Below, one piece after another: positions 55,273-64,000 of a DNA stretch of 64,000 nucleotides. The notes below the pieces were generated by a model that worked only from the letters and a program-made list of their open reading frames with translations, did not search any database and was not told where the DNA came from. Origin of the DNA: an uncultured Coriobacteriaceae bacterium (lineage in GTDB: Bacteria; Actinomycetota; Coriobacteriia; Coriobacteriales; Atopobiaceae); assembly GCA_902798915.1 (NCBI GenBank), contig CADBYM010000002.1, forward strand, positions 124,001 to 188,000, read 5' to 3'. Both the position numbers and the translations under genes were made by a program. Numbering within the stretch: the first letter of the stretch is position 1; every line of letters starts with the position of its first letter.

Positions 55273-56775
55273 ATGAACTCACCCGTCCGCCCACTGCGCA
55301 AATACCTCTGCCCAATAGTCTTGGGCATAGCAGTGTTCGCCTGTATGGCCCTTTATTTTTCGAGGCTCCACCCTCTCTATATAACAAACACCGACGATTG
55401 GACGTACATCGCCTATTGGCGTGATGCCACGCCAATATGGGAGGACTGGAACCCAACCCGCGTCTTGCCCGAAATACTGATGCCCATCATGGGCGCCTTC
55501 GGTGCCTACGTTGTCATGCCCTTCGTCAATGACTATGTGGATGCACAGATGGTTTCCGCCGCATTGTTTGTTTCACTTGCCGTCACTTGCTACGTGCTGT
55601 GCTTTTATCACATCGCCAGACAAAGGCTCTGCGATCGCGATTGGACGGCAGCGACCCTCTCCGTCCTCTTCCTCGTCCTGCACTTTTTGATGTTCCGCGA
55701 GCAGCAATCGGACAATCGCCACCTGCTGTATTCGTTCTGCGTTACGAACTACTTCTACTACACTATCCCCAACCTGCTCAACGCCAGCCTCGCCATGCTC
55801 TATGCTGCAGGGTATTGGGGCAAAGAAGACGGCCTTCCCCAGCCGACGCTGCGAAACGGCATGATTGCGCTCTGTGTGTATCTCGCCCTACTTTCGAACC
55901 TCTTCGCCAGCATCATACTTGCCGCCGTCGTGGGTACCAGCCTCGTCATCCGACTCGTTCGCACCATCCGCACGCGCGGCAGCATCCTCACGTACGCCAA
56001 GCACAATCTGGTAAGCATCGTCGTCATCGTCGCATGGTTCATCGTTCAGTACTACGAGATGAACGGCGGACGCGCGTCGTCCCTCGAGTCCGATACGCCG
56101 CTTCTCGCCCGCATGGTAACGACCATGCAAATGCTCTTCTCGACAGTTCGCGAGACAAATCATTGGTGCGACGAGTTCATAGCGATCTCTTTGGTAGCCG
56201 GTGCCATCGTATGCATCCGCCATCAGGAGGACGCCTCATTCCGCGCAACACTTCGAATAATGGCGCTGCAGCTGCTCTCGCTCATCCTCACCGTCGCATA
56301 TCTCTGTGTCGTGTGCGCCAGCTCCGGCCCCGGATTCATCACTCGCACGGACGTGTCGTTTGCCGTGTACTACGTGTTTGTCGCCGCCTCGCTCTTTGGA
56401 TGCGCCGTAGTTCTCAAGAGACTTCCCCCGGTACGGATCGCATTGCCCATTCTTACGCTCATCCTGGCTTGCTCGTGCAACACCTTGGGTAGGACGTACA
56501 TGGAGTCATACATGCTCTCCGTCGCTCCTCAGACCATGCGCGCCATCGACCGCGACATCGTCTCGCAAGTGGTCGACGCATCAGAGAATGGCAAGAAGAA
56601 GGTGGACGTTCTGGTACCGAAGGTCTCCGGGAGCCCCGACAACTTCCCGTTCGCAAACTATGGAGGCGACAAAGCGCGCAATGCCCTCGTGGTACACGGC
56701 GTCATACCCGACGGCATTCAGGTCACCTTTGTACCATCACGAGAAAAGGCGCAGAGTTACGGCATCAAGCAGTAG
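55273..56775 (+). CDS. Polytopic membrane protein, probable lipid-linked glucosyltransferase
   Basis: The 500-residue product has about ten hydrophobic helices, an early acidic pair (NTDDWTYIAYWRD) after helix 1, and a soluble C-terminal part. This resembles Gtr-type or DUF6056 enzymes that move sugars from polyprenyl phosphate outside the membrane. It starts 30 bases before a GT2 gene, the usual GtrB partner. Specific donor and acceptor unknown. The RBS (AAGGAG) is rather far from the ATG. Confidence 0.6.
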   Translation: MNSPVRPLRKYLCPIVLGIAVFACMALYFSRLHPLYITNTDDWTYIAYWRDATPIWEDWNPTRVLPEILMPIMGAFGAYVVMPFVNDYVDAQMVSAALFVSLAVTCYVLCFYHIARQRLCDRDWTAATLSVLFLVLHFLMFREQQSDNRHLLYSFCVTNYFYYTIPNLLNASLAMLYAAGYWGKEDGLPQPTLRNGMIALCVYLALLSNLFASIILAAVVGTSLVIRLVRTIRTRGSILTYAKHNLVSIVVIVAWFIVQYYEMNGGRASSLESDTPLLARMVTTMQMLFSTVRETNHWCDEFIAISLVAGAIVCIRHQEDASFRATLRIMALQLLSLILTVAYLCVVCASSGPGFITRTDVSFAVYYVFVAASLFGCAVVLKRLPPVRIALPILTLILACSCNTLGRTYMESYMLSVAPQTMRAIDRDIVSQVVDASENGKKKVDVLVPKVSGSPDNFPFANYGGDKARNALVVHGVIPDGIQVTFVPSREKAQSYGIKQ

Positions 56776-56804
56776 CAAAGTCCCATGCCAATGAGGAGCA
56801 ACGC

Positions 56805-57779
56805 ATGTGCATCCCACAAGACAATCCGCCGACGCTCTATGTGGTCGTACCCTGCTACAACGAGGAGGAAGTACTGCCCGAGACGGCCCATCGCCTCTCG
56901 CGCAAGATGGCCATGCTCATGCAAGAGCACCGCATATCCCCAGCTAGCCGCGTACTCTTCGCCAACGACGGCAGCAGAGACCAAACGTGGGCGATCATCC
57001 GTCAGCTCCACGACGATCCGGAGTACAATGGACTCTTTACGGGCATCTCCCTAGCCCACAACCGCGGACATCAGAACGTCCTCTTCGCGGGACTCATGGA
57101 GGCGCGGAATCGGGGTTGCGACATAACCATCTCCATGGATGCCGATCTGCAAGACGACATCGACGCCATGGATGCCATGATCTCCGCATATGAGGAAGGC
57201 GCAGACATCGTCTTTGGCGTGCGTGACAACCGCGAGACCGACACCCGGTTTAAACGCGGTACCGCACATGCCTTCTACCGACTCATGCAGCGCATGGGCA
57301 CCGAAACCGTTCCGGACTCAGCCGACTATCGTCTGATGGACGCTCGCTCGCTTGACGCCCTCGCCCAATACGGGGAGAGCAACTTGTTCCTTCGCGGCAT
57401 CGTGGCGTCTCTCGGCTTCTCGACCGCCAAGGTGTACTACAAGCGGGGAGAACGCTTTGCCGGCACCTCCAAGTATCCCCTCTCCAAGATGCTCTCATTT
57501 GCAATGGACGGCATCACGTCATTCTCGGTGACGCCTTTGCGCATCGTCGCGGGTTCGGGAGCCCTCTTTGTGATCGTGTCGCTCCTCATGTTCGTATATG
57601 CGTTGGTCTCGCTTGCCCTGGGCTCGACTGTGGGTGGCTGGACCAGCTTGCTCATCTCCATCTGGTTCGTGGGCGGCGCCATCATGTTGTCGCTCGGCAT
57701 CGTCGGCGAATACGTAGGACGCATCTACATTGAAAGCAAGCACCGTCCGCGCTACATCGTGGCAGACAAGCTTGACTGA
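56805..57779 (+). CDS. GT2 polyprenyl-phosphate glycosyltransferase (GtrB-like)
   Basis: The 324-residue product has a GT2 domain (VVPCYNEEEVLP, FANDGSRD, DAD at 112-114) and two C-terminal membrane helices (LFVIVSLLMFVYALV and LLISIWFVGGAIMLSLG). Such enzymes load a sugar on undecaprenyl phosphate. The protein upstream could then transfer it to a wall polymer. ATG follows GAGGAG. Confidence 0.9.
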   Translation: MCIPQDNPPTLYVVVPCYNEEEVLPETAHRLSRKMAMLMQEHRISPASRVLFANDGSRDQTWAIIRQLHDDPEYNGLFTGISLAHNRGHQNVLFAGLMEARNRGCDITISMDADLQDDIDAMDAMISAYEEGADIVFGVRDNRETDTRFKRGTAHAFYRLMQRMGTETVPDSADYRLMDARSLDALAQYGESNLFLRGIVASLGFSTAKVYYKRGERFAGTSKYPLSKMLSFAMDGITSFSVTPLRIVAGSGALFVIVSLLMFVYALVSLALGSTVGGWTSLLISIWFVGGAIMLSLGIVGEYVGRIYIESKHRPRYIVADKLD

Positions 57780-57871
57780 CGGCCAGCTCGATAGCCACCC
57801 AACCGATAGCTGTCCGGTGCAGAACGGTTTGTGCAAACGACGTAGGTGCGGTATGGCCTCGCGAATTGCAC

Positions 57872-57877
57872 TATAAT
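57872..57877 (+). promoter_or_regulatory. -10 box of the Dlt-like operon
   Basis: TATAAT lies inside the longest open frame of the next gene, which shows that its upstream ATG at 57846 is not the true start. No good -35 is seen. Confidence 0.45.
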
Positions 57878-57917
57878 TCTTTGTCCGTCGTATTCGTACC
57901 CGTTGAAGGCCTATCGC

Positions 57918-59510
57918 TTGGAACTCCTGTCGCTCCAGTTTGCGTGCTTCCTCACGGCACTGCTCGCCATATATTACGCTTTTGGCCGCATTGCCCCGCG
58001 TGTGCAGTGGGTCGTGCTGCTCGTCGGCAGCATTGTGTTCTACGGCATCGTGGGCACGTGGCCGCTCCTGTCGTTCATGCTCGTCACCGCACTGAGCACG
58101 TGGCTGGGCGCGCGCAAGCTCGCCGGGCTATCCGAACAGGCGAAGCAGGCACGTAAGGAGGCCAAGGGCCGCGACGAGAAGAAGGCCGTAAAGGCCCGCT
58201 ACGTACGCAAGCGCCGCTGGGTACTCTTCGCGGTCTTTGCCGTGTGCCTCGGCATGCTCGGATACCTCAAGTACTGGAACACCATCCTCTTCAACATCGG
58301 ACTCGCTGAGTCGACCACAAGCCTTGGCATCGTGCTTCCGCTCGGCATATCGTTCTACATGTTCGCCTCGCTCGGCTACGTGCTTGAGGTCTACAACGAG
58401 AAGCTCGCGCCCGAGGGCAACTTCGTGCGCTTCTTCCTCTTCATCTCGTGGTTCCCGCAGGTTATCCAAGGTCCCATCAACCGCTTCGCGGAAATGTCCT
58501 CGCAGCTCTTTGCCTCACGCGGCCCCTCGTGGGTCGGCATGCGCCGTGGCCTGCTGCGGCTGTGCTACGGCCTCCTCAAGAAGTACGCCATCGCCAACGT
58601 GCTTGTGGGCAACTATCGCGCCATCATCGGACCCGCTGACGGAACGACATCGGCACCCGTCGTCATCATCGGCATCCTGCTCTACTCCTTCCAGATGTAT
58701 GCCGACTTCTCGGGCGGCATCGACATCGTCGAGGGCGTATCGGAGCTCTTTGGCGTCGAGATGGCTCAGAACTTCCGACAGCCGTACTTCTCCACGTCGC
58801 TCGCCAACTTCTGGCGGCGCTGGCACATGTCGCTGGGCCACTGGATGAAGAACTACGTGTTCTATCCGCTCGCGGTGTGCGGCCCCATGCGCGAGCTGAA
58901 CCGGCGGGCAACCAAGCTGCTGGGCAAGCAGACCGGACGCACGATTTCTGCCTGCATCTCCAACATCATCGTCTTCTTCGTCGTGGGTCTGTGGCATGGC
59001 GCTGAGCTGCACTTCATCGCATGGGGCCTGTACAACGGCATCATGATCGCCTTGGCCGACCTCTTTGCACCCGTCTTCGAGCGGATTGGCAAGCGCCTGC
59101 ACATACAACGAGAGTCTGTGCCCTTCCACGCGTTCGCGATTCTGCGCACCTTTGCCGTGGTCGCCGTCGGCCGCTATTTTGACTGCATCGAGAGCGTGGC
59201 CGTTGGACTCGCCTGCCTCAAGGCAACCGTCACGAACTTCGTGCCCCTGAGCACGGTACAGCCACAGCTCGAGGCGCTGGGCGTCACGTCGCCCAACACC
59301 TTGGGATTCGAGACGGTCGCGCTCTGGGCGTTGGCGGTCGTCTTCGTGGTGGACGTGCTGTACGAGCGCGGGCACGACGTGCGCACCGAGCTCATGTGCC
59401 TGCGTCTCCCCGTCCGCATTGCGATCTACCTCGCGTGCGGCACCATCTTTGCCTTCTCACTAAGATTCAGCTTGGGACAGGGGGAGGCGTTCATGTATGC
59501 GAACTACTAA
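57918..59510 (+). CDS. MBOAT acyltransferase (DltB-like)
   Basis: The about 530-residue product has the MBOAT core NFWRRWHMSLGHWMKNYVFYP and catalytic His in LWHGAELHFI. Start is taken as TTG at 57918 (GAAGG eight bases upstream); TTG at 57903 is possible. It is first in an operon with DltD-, DltA- and DltC-like genes, so it likely moves an activated acyl group (D-Ala or other) across the membrane. It overlaps the next gene by 14 bases. Confidence 0.88.
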   Translation: MELLSLQFACFLTALLAIYYAFGRIAPRVQWVVLLVGSIVFYGIVGTWPLLSFMLVTALSTWLGARKLAGLSEQAKQARKEAKGRDEKKAVKARYVRKRRWVLFAVFAVCLGMLGYLKYWNTILFNIGLAESTTSLGIVLPLGISFYMFASLGYVLEVYNEKLAPEGNFVRFFLFISWFPQVIQGPINRFAEMSSQLFASRGPSWVGMRRGLLRLCYGLLKKYAIANVLVGNYRAIIGPADGTTSAPVVIIGILLYSFQMYADFSGGIDIVEGVSELFGVEMAQNFRQPYFSTSLANFWRRWHMSLGHWMKNYVFYPLAVCGPMRELNRRATKLLGKQTGRTISACISNIIVFFVVGLWHGAELHFIAWGLYNGIMIALADLFAPVFERIGKRLHIQRESVPFHAFAILRTFAVVAVGRYFDCIESVAVGLACLKATVTNFVPLSTVQPQLEALGVTSPNTLGFETVALWALAVVFVVDVLYERGHDVRTELMCLRLPVRIAIYLACGTIFAFSLRFSLGQGEAFMYANY

Positions 59511-60870
59511 GACGTACGCACGACGTGCCTGTCGGGCACTGGCCCTCCTGCTCGCCGTCATAGCCTTTGACGTGGTGCTCACCCTTGTATTGGAGCAGTA
59601 TGGCACCGCAACCGAGGTCACGTGGTACAACTACCGCAACACGCCAGGAGAATCGATCGATACCCTGGTGGTGGGTTCTTCCTTTGCCTCCTTTGGCGTT
59701 GACCCCCACTCAATTGATGAGGAGGCTGGGACAAGCTCCTTCAACTTGTCCACCATGGCGCAGACGTTCCCCAACTCAAGGGACATCGTCCGTTCGGTGC
59801 AAAAGGACCATCAGCTCAAGCGCATCGTCATTTGCCTGGGCACCGAGTCTCTTCAGCGCCCCGCCCAGTATGACCGGGAAATAACCTTTCTACAGGCAAA
59901 AAGCGCTGGCGACTCCTTTGACGATGTGTTGCAGAACGTAGCGACGCTTGCACTCGACGAATCGTACTTCCCCACATCCAAGTCGATTGGCTGGATTTTT
60001 CCATGGACCTATACGTCAGTCGGACTCGAAGCCGACGAGATTCGAACCAACATCGAGAGAAGACTCTCCATGCCCGACCCCACCGATGCGATGCTGGCTT
60101 CCGATTCCGCATGGCAGTATTTGGGACAGGGACATTGTGCCTATGACAAGCACCTCAACCTAAGGAGCCCCGATTCGAATCAGCTTGCCATCGATTCGTC
60201 CGCGCCTTTTTTGGAGAAGACAATTCAAGAGTTCGTCGATCTCCTCGATACCTGCACCGAGATTGGCATCTCGCCCATGGTCATCGTCGCCCCGCGTCCC
60301 GACTATGCCAACGTAGCGCACCAAACAACCGAGTACGCCGAGCTCATGGCAAGCCTGCAGGCAATCGCCGTCGAGCATGGAGCCACGTACTACGACTTCA
60401 ACCTCGCGCATCCCGACTTCTATCGGCCGCTCGACTCGGACTTCTCGGACGCGCAGCACCTCAACGTCGACGGGTCCAAGAGATTCTCGCATGCCATTGG
60501 GCAGCTCATTGCCCAAGACGAGGCGGGCGAAGACGTGGGCGCCCTGTTCTACTCATACGACGACTGGGACACCTACCTTGCCTCGTATCCCGACATCGCG
60601 CTCTGCTACTGCGAATACGAGGTGGGGTCCGACAGCATCGCAATCTCTGCCTCTTGCATCGCGCAGAAGGATGTCGCGGTTGAGTACCAATTTGAGGTGA
60701 AGCACAAGGGGTCGAAGCGCTTCGAGGTGGCGCGTGCCTACGCGAGCGATTCCTCTTACGACCTGCCCATCGAGGGGCATGGGTCCGTCGTCATCCGCGT
60801 GAGGGCACGGGTCGTTGGCTCGACCACCAAGGACGCCATGCGGTCGTGCAAGTATTGGACCGCATACTGA
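59497..60870 (+). CDS. DltD-like SGNH membrane-anchored esterase/transferase
   Basis: The 457-residue product has one N-terminal membrane helix (ALALLLAVIAFDVVLTLVL), then VVGSSFASFG (Ser nucleophile), and DFSDAQHLN (Asp/His pair). A C-terminal ~90-residue beta-rich extension after SYDDWDTYLASYPD is extra. DltD-type proteins finish acyl transfer to teichoic acid. Starts within the end of the MBOAT gene. Confidence 0.75.
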   Translation: MRTTKTYARRACRALALLLAVIAFDVVLTLVLEQYGTATEVTWYNYRNTPGESIDTLVVGSSFASFGVDPHSIDEEAGTSSFNLSTMAQTFPNSRDIVRSVQKDHQLKRIVICLGTESLQRPAQYDREITFLQAKSAGDSFDDVLQNVATLALDESYFPTSKSIGWIFPWTYTSVGLEADEIRTNIERRLSMPDPTDAMLASDSAWQYLGQGHCAYDKHLNLRSPDSNQLAIDSSAPFLEKTIQEFVDLLDTCTEIGISPMVIVAPRPDYANVAHQTTEYAELMASLQAIAVEHGATYYDFNLAHPDFYRPLDSDFSDAQHLNVDGSKRFSHAIGQLIAQDEAGEDVGALFYSYDDWDTYLASYPDIALCYCEYEVGSDSIAISASCIAQKDVAVEYQFEVKHKGSKRFEVARAYASDSSYDLPIEGHGSVVIRVRARVVGSTTKDAMRSCKYWTAY

Positions 60871-60943
60871 GGCAAGGGCCCTTTGACTTGATCAATGGGG
60901 CTGCCCCTGACTGGTCGGCAGCACCAAGAAGGAAGGATGTGCC

Positions 60944-62467
60944 ATGCACAACGTACTGCAAATGCTTGAGGCGACCGCTGATCGCCTGCCTGCAAAATGT
61001 GCCGTTGCCGACCCGCAGTCCCAGCTGAGCTTTGCCGAGATACGCGACGCGGCACAGGCCGCCGGCACCTGGCTCGCGCAAAACGGCGTGCTTCCCCGCA
61101 CCGCCGTGGCGTTCTACCTCGAGAAGAGCGTCACCGCATGGGCCGCCATGCTGGGCGCCGTGTACGCGGGCGGCTTCTATTCCGTCATAGACGTACGCCA
61201 GCCCGAGGGCCGCGTGCGCGATATGTTCGCAGCGCTCGACCCCGCGATTGTCCTCACTGACGCCGTCAACGCAGAGCGCGCGCATGAGCTCTTCGACCCA
61301 CTCAGGTGCACGGTCGCGCTCGTGGAGGACACGGTGCGCGGAGACGTTGACGCGTCGTTGCTCGCCAGCATTCGCGCTCGTGCCACGGATGGTGACCCCC
61401 TCTATGCCAACTTCACCAGCGGCAGCACTGGCACTCCCAAGGGATTCGTCGCGCCACATCGTTCGGTGCTCGACTGGGCACAGGCATTTACCAGCACGTT
61501 TGGCATCGACGAGACGGACGTAATGGGCAATCAGGCACCCTTCGACTTCGACGCGACCAACAAGGACGTCTATTCGTCGCTTCTTACCGGCGCCACGGTG
61601 CAGATCATCCCGCGCACGTACTTCTCTAACCCGACGCAACTCATGGACTACCTGTGCGAGCGCGAGGTCACGACGCTGTGCTGGGCCGTCAGTGCCATGT
61701 GCTTCGTCTCCATCATGGGTGGGTTCGACTATCGCGTGCCCACCACCGTTCGACGCGTGCTCTTTAGTGGCGAGGTGATGCCTCCCAAGCAGCTGCGCGT
61801 CTGGCAGCATCATCTACCCAAGGCGCTCTATGCCAACCTGTACGGACCATCGGAGGTCACGTGCAACTGCACCTTCTTTGTGGTGGATCGCGAATACGCC
61901 GACAACGAGGTCATTCCCGCCGGCAAGGCGTTTGCCAACGAGCGCGTGTTCCTGCTCGACGAGCATGACCGCGAGGTCGAGGGCGCCGGTGCCGTGGGCG
62001 AGGTGTGCGTCAGCGGGTCGTGCCTCGTGATGGGGTATCTCGGCTCGCCGGAGCGTACGGCCAAGGCGTTCATGCAGAACCCCGCCAACAATCGCTGGCT
62101 GGAGCCGATGTATCGCACGGGAGACATCGCGCGTTACGACGAGAACGGCGACCTGGTGTACGTCTCGCGCAAGGACCACCAAATCAAACACTTGGGGCAG
62201 CGCATCGAGCTGGGCGACATCGAGGCTGCGGCGCACGCGGTCGATGGGGTGGAGCGCGCCTGCTGCCTCTACGACGCCGCGCGCAAGCGGCTGGTGCTTT
62301 GCTACGTGGGGAGCGTGGAGCGCAAGCAGCTCAAAGAGACCCTGCGCGAGCGCCTGCCCCAGTACATGGTTCCCAACAACACGCGAAAGCTTGACGAGAT
62401 GCCCCTGAGCAAGAATGGCAAGATCGACCGCACGACTCTTGCCGAACTCGCACGGATTCGACGGTAG
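60944..62467 (+). CDS. dltA: DltA-like D-alanine (or acyl) ligase
   Basis: The 507-residue product is an adenylating enzyme: A3 FTSGSTGTPKG, A5 YGPSEVT, A7 YRTGDIA, A10 NGKIDR. DltA activates D-Ala and loads the carrier protein. The set fits DltA in length, but specificity-pocket residues were not verified. ATG follows GAAGGAAGG. Confidence 0.88.
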   Translation: MHNVLQMLEATADRLPAKCAVADPQSQLSFAEIRDAAQAAGTWLAQNGVLPRTAVAFYLEKSVTAWAAMLGAVYAGGFYSVIDVRQPEGRVRDMFAALDPAIVLTDAVNAERAHELFDPLRCTVALVEDTVRGDVDASLLASIRARATDGDPLYANFTSGSTGTPKGFVAPHRSVLDWAQAFTSTFGIDETDVMGNQAPFDFDATNKDVYSSLLTGATVQIIPRTYFSNPTQLMDYLCEREVTTLCWAVSAMCFVSIMGGFDYRVPTTVRRVLFSGEVMPPKQLRVWQHHLPKALYANLYGPSEVTCNCTFFVVDREYADNEVIPAGKAFANERVFLLDEHDREVEGAGAVGEVCVSGSCLVMGYLGSPERTAKAFMQNPANNRWLEPMYRTGDIARYDENGDLVYVSRKDHQIKHLGQRIELGDIEAAAHAVDGVERACCLYDAARKRLVLCYVGSVERKQLKETLRERLPQYMVPNNTRKLDEMPLSKNGKIDRTTLAELARIRR

Positions 62468-62594
62468 TCGCTCGCGAATGCCCGCGAATGCCTCAGATTG
62501 CTTCCAATCACAGTTCGTCAATGTTCTGGGGCACAAAATGTATTAGCATAGGGCGCGCCTACGTGCTGTTCACCGCAATCGAGAGGGAGAGACC

Positions 62595-62837
62595 ATGGAC
62601 ATCACGCTTGACGACGTCATCGAAATGCTCGAGGACATTCAGGAAGACGTTGACTACGAAGAATGCGTCACGCTCATTGACGACGGAGTTCTCGATTCCT
62701 TCGACATCCTGGCCATCGTGAGTGCCGCTGACGACGAGTTCGAAGTGACGATCCCTGCAAAGGACATTACGCCCGAGAACTTCAACAGTGCCGAGGCACT
62801 TTGTGCGTTGCTCAACCGCCTAGCCGACGAAGACTAG
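62595..62837 (+). CDS. dltC: DltC-like acyl carrier protein
   Basis: The 80-residue acidic product has DSFDIL with phosphopantetheine Ser S35. It carries the aminoacyl or acyl group from the DltA-like enzyme. It ends the operon, followed by a 23-bp hairpin. ATG follows GAGGGAGAG. Confidence 0.9.
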   Translation: MDITLDDVIEMLEDIQEDVDYEECVTLIDDGVLDSFDILAIVSAADDEFEVTIPAKDITPENFNSAEALCALLNRLADED

Positions 62838-62857
62838 GGTCGTCAACGAAAGAGTAA

Positions 62858-62917
62858 CCTCCCACAGAAGGACTGACCCCCTTTGCACGCCAATGGGGTC
62901 AGTCCTTCTGTGGGAGG
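62858..62917. terminator. 23-bp perfect hairpin at convergent junction
   Basis: Arms 62858-62880 and 62895-62917 are perfectly complementary over 23 bases with a 14-base loop. No U-tract. Confidence 0.6.
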
Positions 62918-62931
62918 GTCTGTACGAACAG

Positions 62932-64000
62932 TTAGTGAACCCAGGGCACGAGACAGGCATCGAGGCCCGCAATGAGCGCGTCCTTGTCCATATGGCGCCC
63001 GATGAACACGAGCTTGGTCATGCGGTCGCCGCACTCCTCGTCCCAGTCGTCCATGACCTCGGGGTTCGCGGCAACGATGCGCTCGAACTCGTCCTCGGGA
63101 GCCGAGGCAATAAACCAGCCGTTCTCCTGCATATGAACCTGTTTGCCCGCCTGCTCAAAGACGTACGCCATGTTGGGGTCGTCGGCAATCCACACAAGGC
63201 CCTTCGTGCGGATGACGGCGTCGGGCCATTGCTGGACACACTTCTCCAAACTCGCAAGGCTGAAGGGCTTGCGGCGTTCGTAGACAAACGTCGTGATGTC
63301 ATACTCCAGGACCTCAGGGTCCTCGTGCTCCTCCGGATGCTCCATCGCATCGATCCAAGCGGCAGATTCGTACGCCTCGTTGAAGTCGAAGCGCCCCGTG
63401 TTGAGCAACTCGTCTAAGTCCACGCTCGCCTGCGTCGCCTCCACGATGCGCGCATCCTTCTGCAGGCCGCGCACGATTGCCTTGAGCTCGCCAATCTGAT
63501 CAGATGTGACAAGGTCGCACTTGTTAAGAACGAGCGTCGTGCAGAACTCAATCTGCTGGATGAGGAGCGCTTCGAGGTCCTCCTCGTCGATATCGTCGGC
63601 AAGCAGATCCTCGCCGCCCGCGAACTCGTCAAACATGCGCGCGCAGTCCACGACCGCAATGATGTTGTCGAGCTCGACGCGCAGACCCTGACCAGACATC
63701 TGCTTGCAGAAGTTGTCGATGGTGAAGGCGATGGGGATGGGCTCGCAGATGCCCGAGGCCTCGATGATGATGTAGTCGAACTTGCCCGACTGCGCAATCT
63801 CGGTAAGCTGGCGGGCAAGGTCATCTGCCAAGGTGCAGCAGATGCAACCATTGGTGAGGGGTACGAGGTCGTCGGTGCTCTCGCTCACGAAGCCGTTCTT
63901 GCCGATGAGGTCGGCGTCGACATTGACCTCGCCGATATCGTTGACGATGACTGCGGCACGGATACCCCGATCATTGCCAAGGATGTGGTTGAGCAGCGTC
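62932..64000 (-). CDS. CobW/COG0523 family GTPase metallochaperone (5' end outside window)
   Basis: At least 355 residues. The frame runs past the window edge; TLLNHIL at the edge is the end of the P-loop helix, so only about 20-30 residues are missing. GCICC is the COG0523 metal-binding motif and NKCDLV is the GTPase NKxD. The C-terminal CobW_C part includes TKGLVWIA. Zn-, Co- or Ni-chaperone function is typical; no metal gene or Zur box is visible. Confidence 0.88.
   Translation of the reverse strand, partial: TLLNHILGNDRGIRAAVIVNDIGEVNVDADLIGKNGFVSESTDDLVPLTNGCICCTLADDLARQLTEIAQSGKFDYIIIEASGICEPIPIAFTIDNFCKQMSGQGLRVELDNIIAVVDCARMFDEFAGGEDLLADDIDEEDLEALLIQQIEFCTTLVLNKCDLVTSDQIGELKAIVRGLQKDARIVEATQASVDLDELLNTGRFDFNEAYESAAWIDAMEHPEEHEDPEVLEYDITTFVYERRKPFSLASLEKCVQQWPDAVIRTKGLVWIADDPNMAYVFEQAGKQVHMQENGWFIASAPEDEFERIVAANPEVMDDWDEECGDRMTKLVFIGRHMDKDALIAGLDACLVPWVH

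Overview
The window looks like a chromosomal segment of a high-GC, low-complexity-genome Gram-positive, most probably a Coriobacteriia member of the Olsenella/Atopobium type (inference, not a database result). The reasons are two family II pyrophosphatases with CBS/DRTGG inserts, ChW-repeat surface proteins, a CarD regulator, a PTS-fructose operon, a Dlt-like operon and high GC throughout. No rRNA, CRISPR array or prophage was seen. There is one tRNA gene (Phe).

Layout. 0-5 kb: end of a large membrane protein, a NifU-type scaffold, a U32 peptidase/hydroxylase and tyrS. 5-18.4 kb: cell-envelope block with a class A penicillin-binding protein, a ChW/transglutaminase protein, argR, a C39-like membrane protein, phosphoglucomutase, the rRNA methyltransferase rlmKL and a nine-repeat ChW/GH25 lysozyme. 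18.4-27.3 kb: HAD phosphatase, citrate synthase, ACT protein, CarD, a tannase-like lipoprotein, acylphosphatase, aquaporin, a lipase and a beta-lactamase-fold lipoprotein. 27.5-35 kb: accessory and partly decayed stretch with a Nif11-like leader protein, a GGDEF/EAL protein, an esterase pseudogene, an IS200-like remnant, a GDSL hydrolase, a DUF4143 ATPase, and a REP-associated tyrosine transposase (RAYT) with its REP repeats, ending at tRNA-Phe. 35-43.2 kb: mazEF, ettA, a serine hydrolase, a 0.7 kb graveyard (RAYT fossil plus AAA-ATPase pseudogene), and an AlgX/AlgI-like acetylation pair. 43.4-47.4 kb: fruR-fruK-fruA. 47.4-55 kb: Asp/Glu racemase and two paralogous pyrophosphatases flanking an alpha-glucosidase and malQ. 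55.2-62.8 kb: a lipid-linked glycosyltransferase pair followed by a Dlt-like acylation operon (MBOAT, DltD-like, DltA-like, DltC-like). 62.9 kb to the end: a CobW/COG0523 GTPase cut by the window edge.

How the parts fit. Much of the window serves the cell surface: peptidoglycan synthesis and lysis, two MBOAT acylation systems, glycosyl transfer and surface proteins. The carbon block (fructose PTS, phosphoglucomutase, glucan enzymes, pyrophosphatases) feeds sugar phosphates. The most unusual material is the RAYT/REP system with two partial fossils that keep the very 3' end of the transposase gene, the orphan RiPP-leader-like protein, enzymes lacking key catalytic residues (RlmL half, C39 domain, GGDEF domain), and long perfect hairpins without U-tracts at nearly every convergent gene junction.
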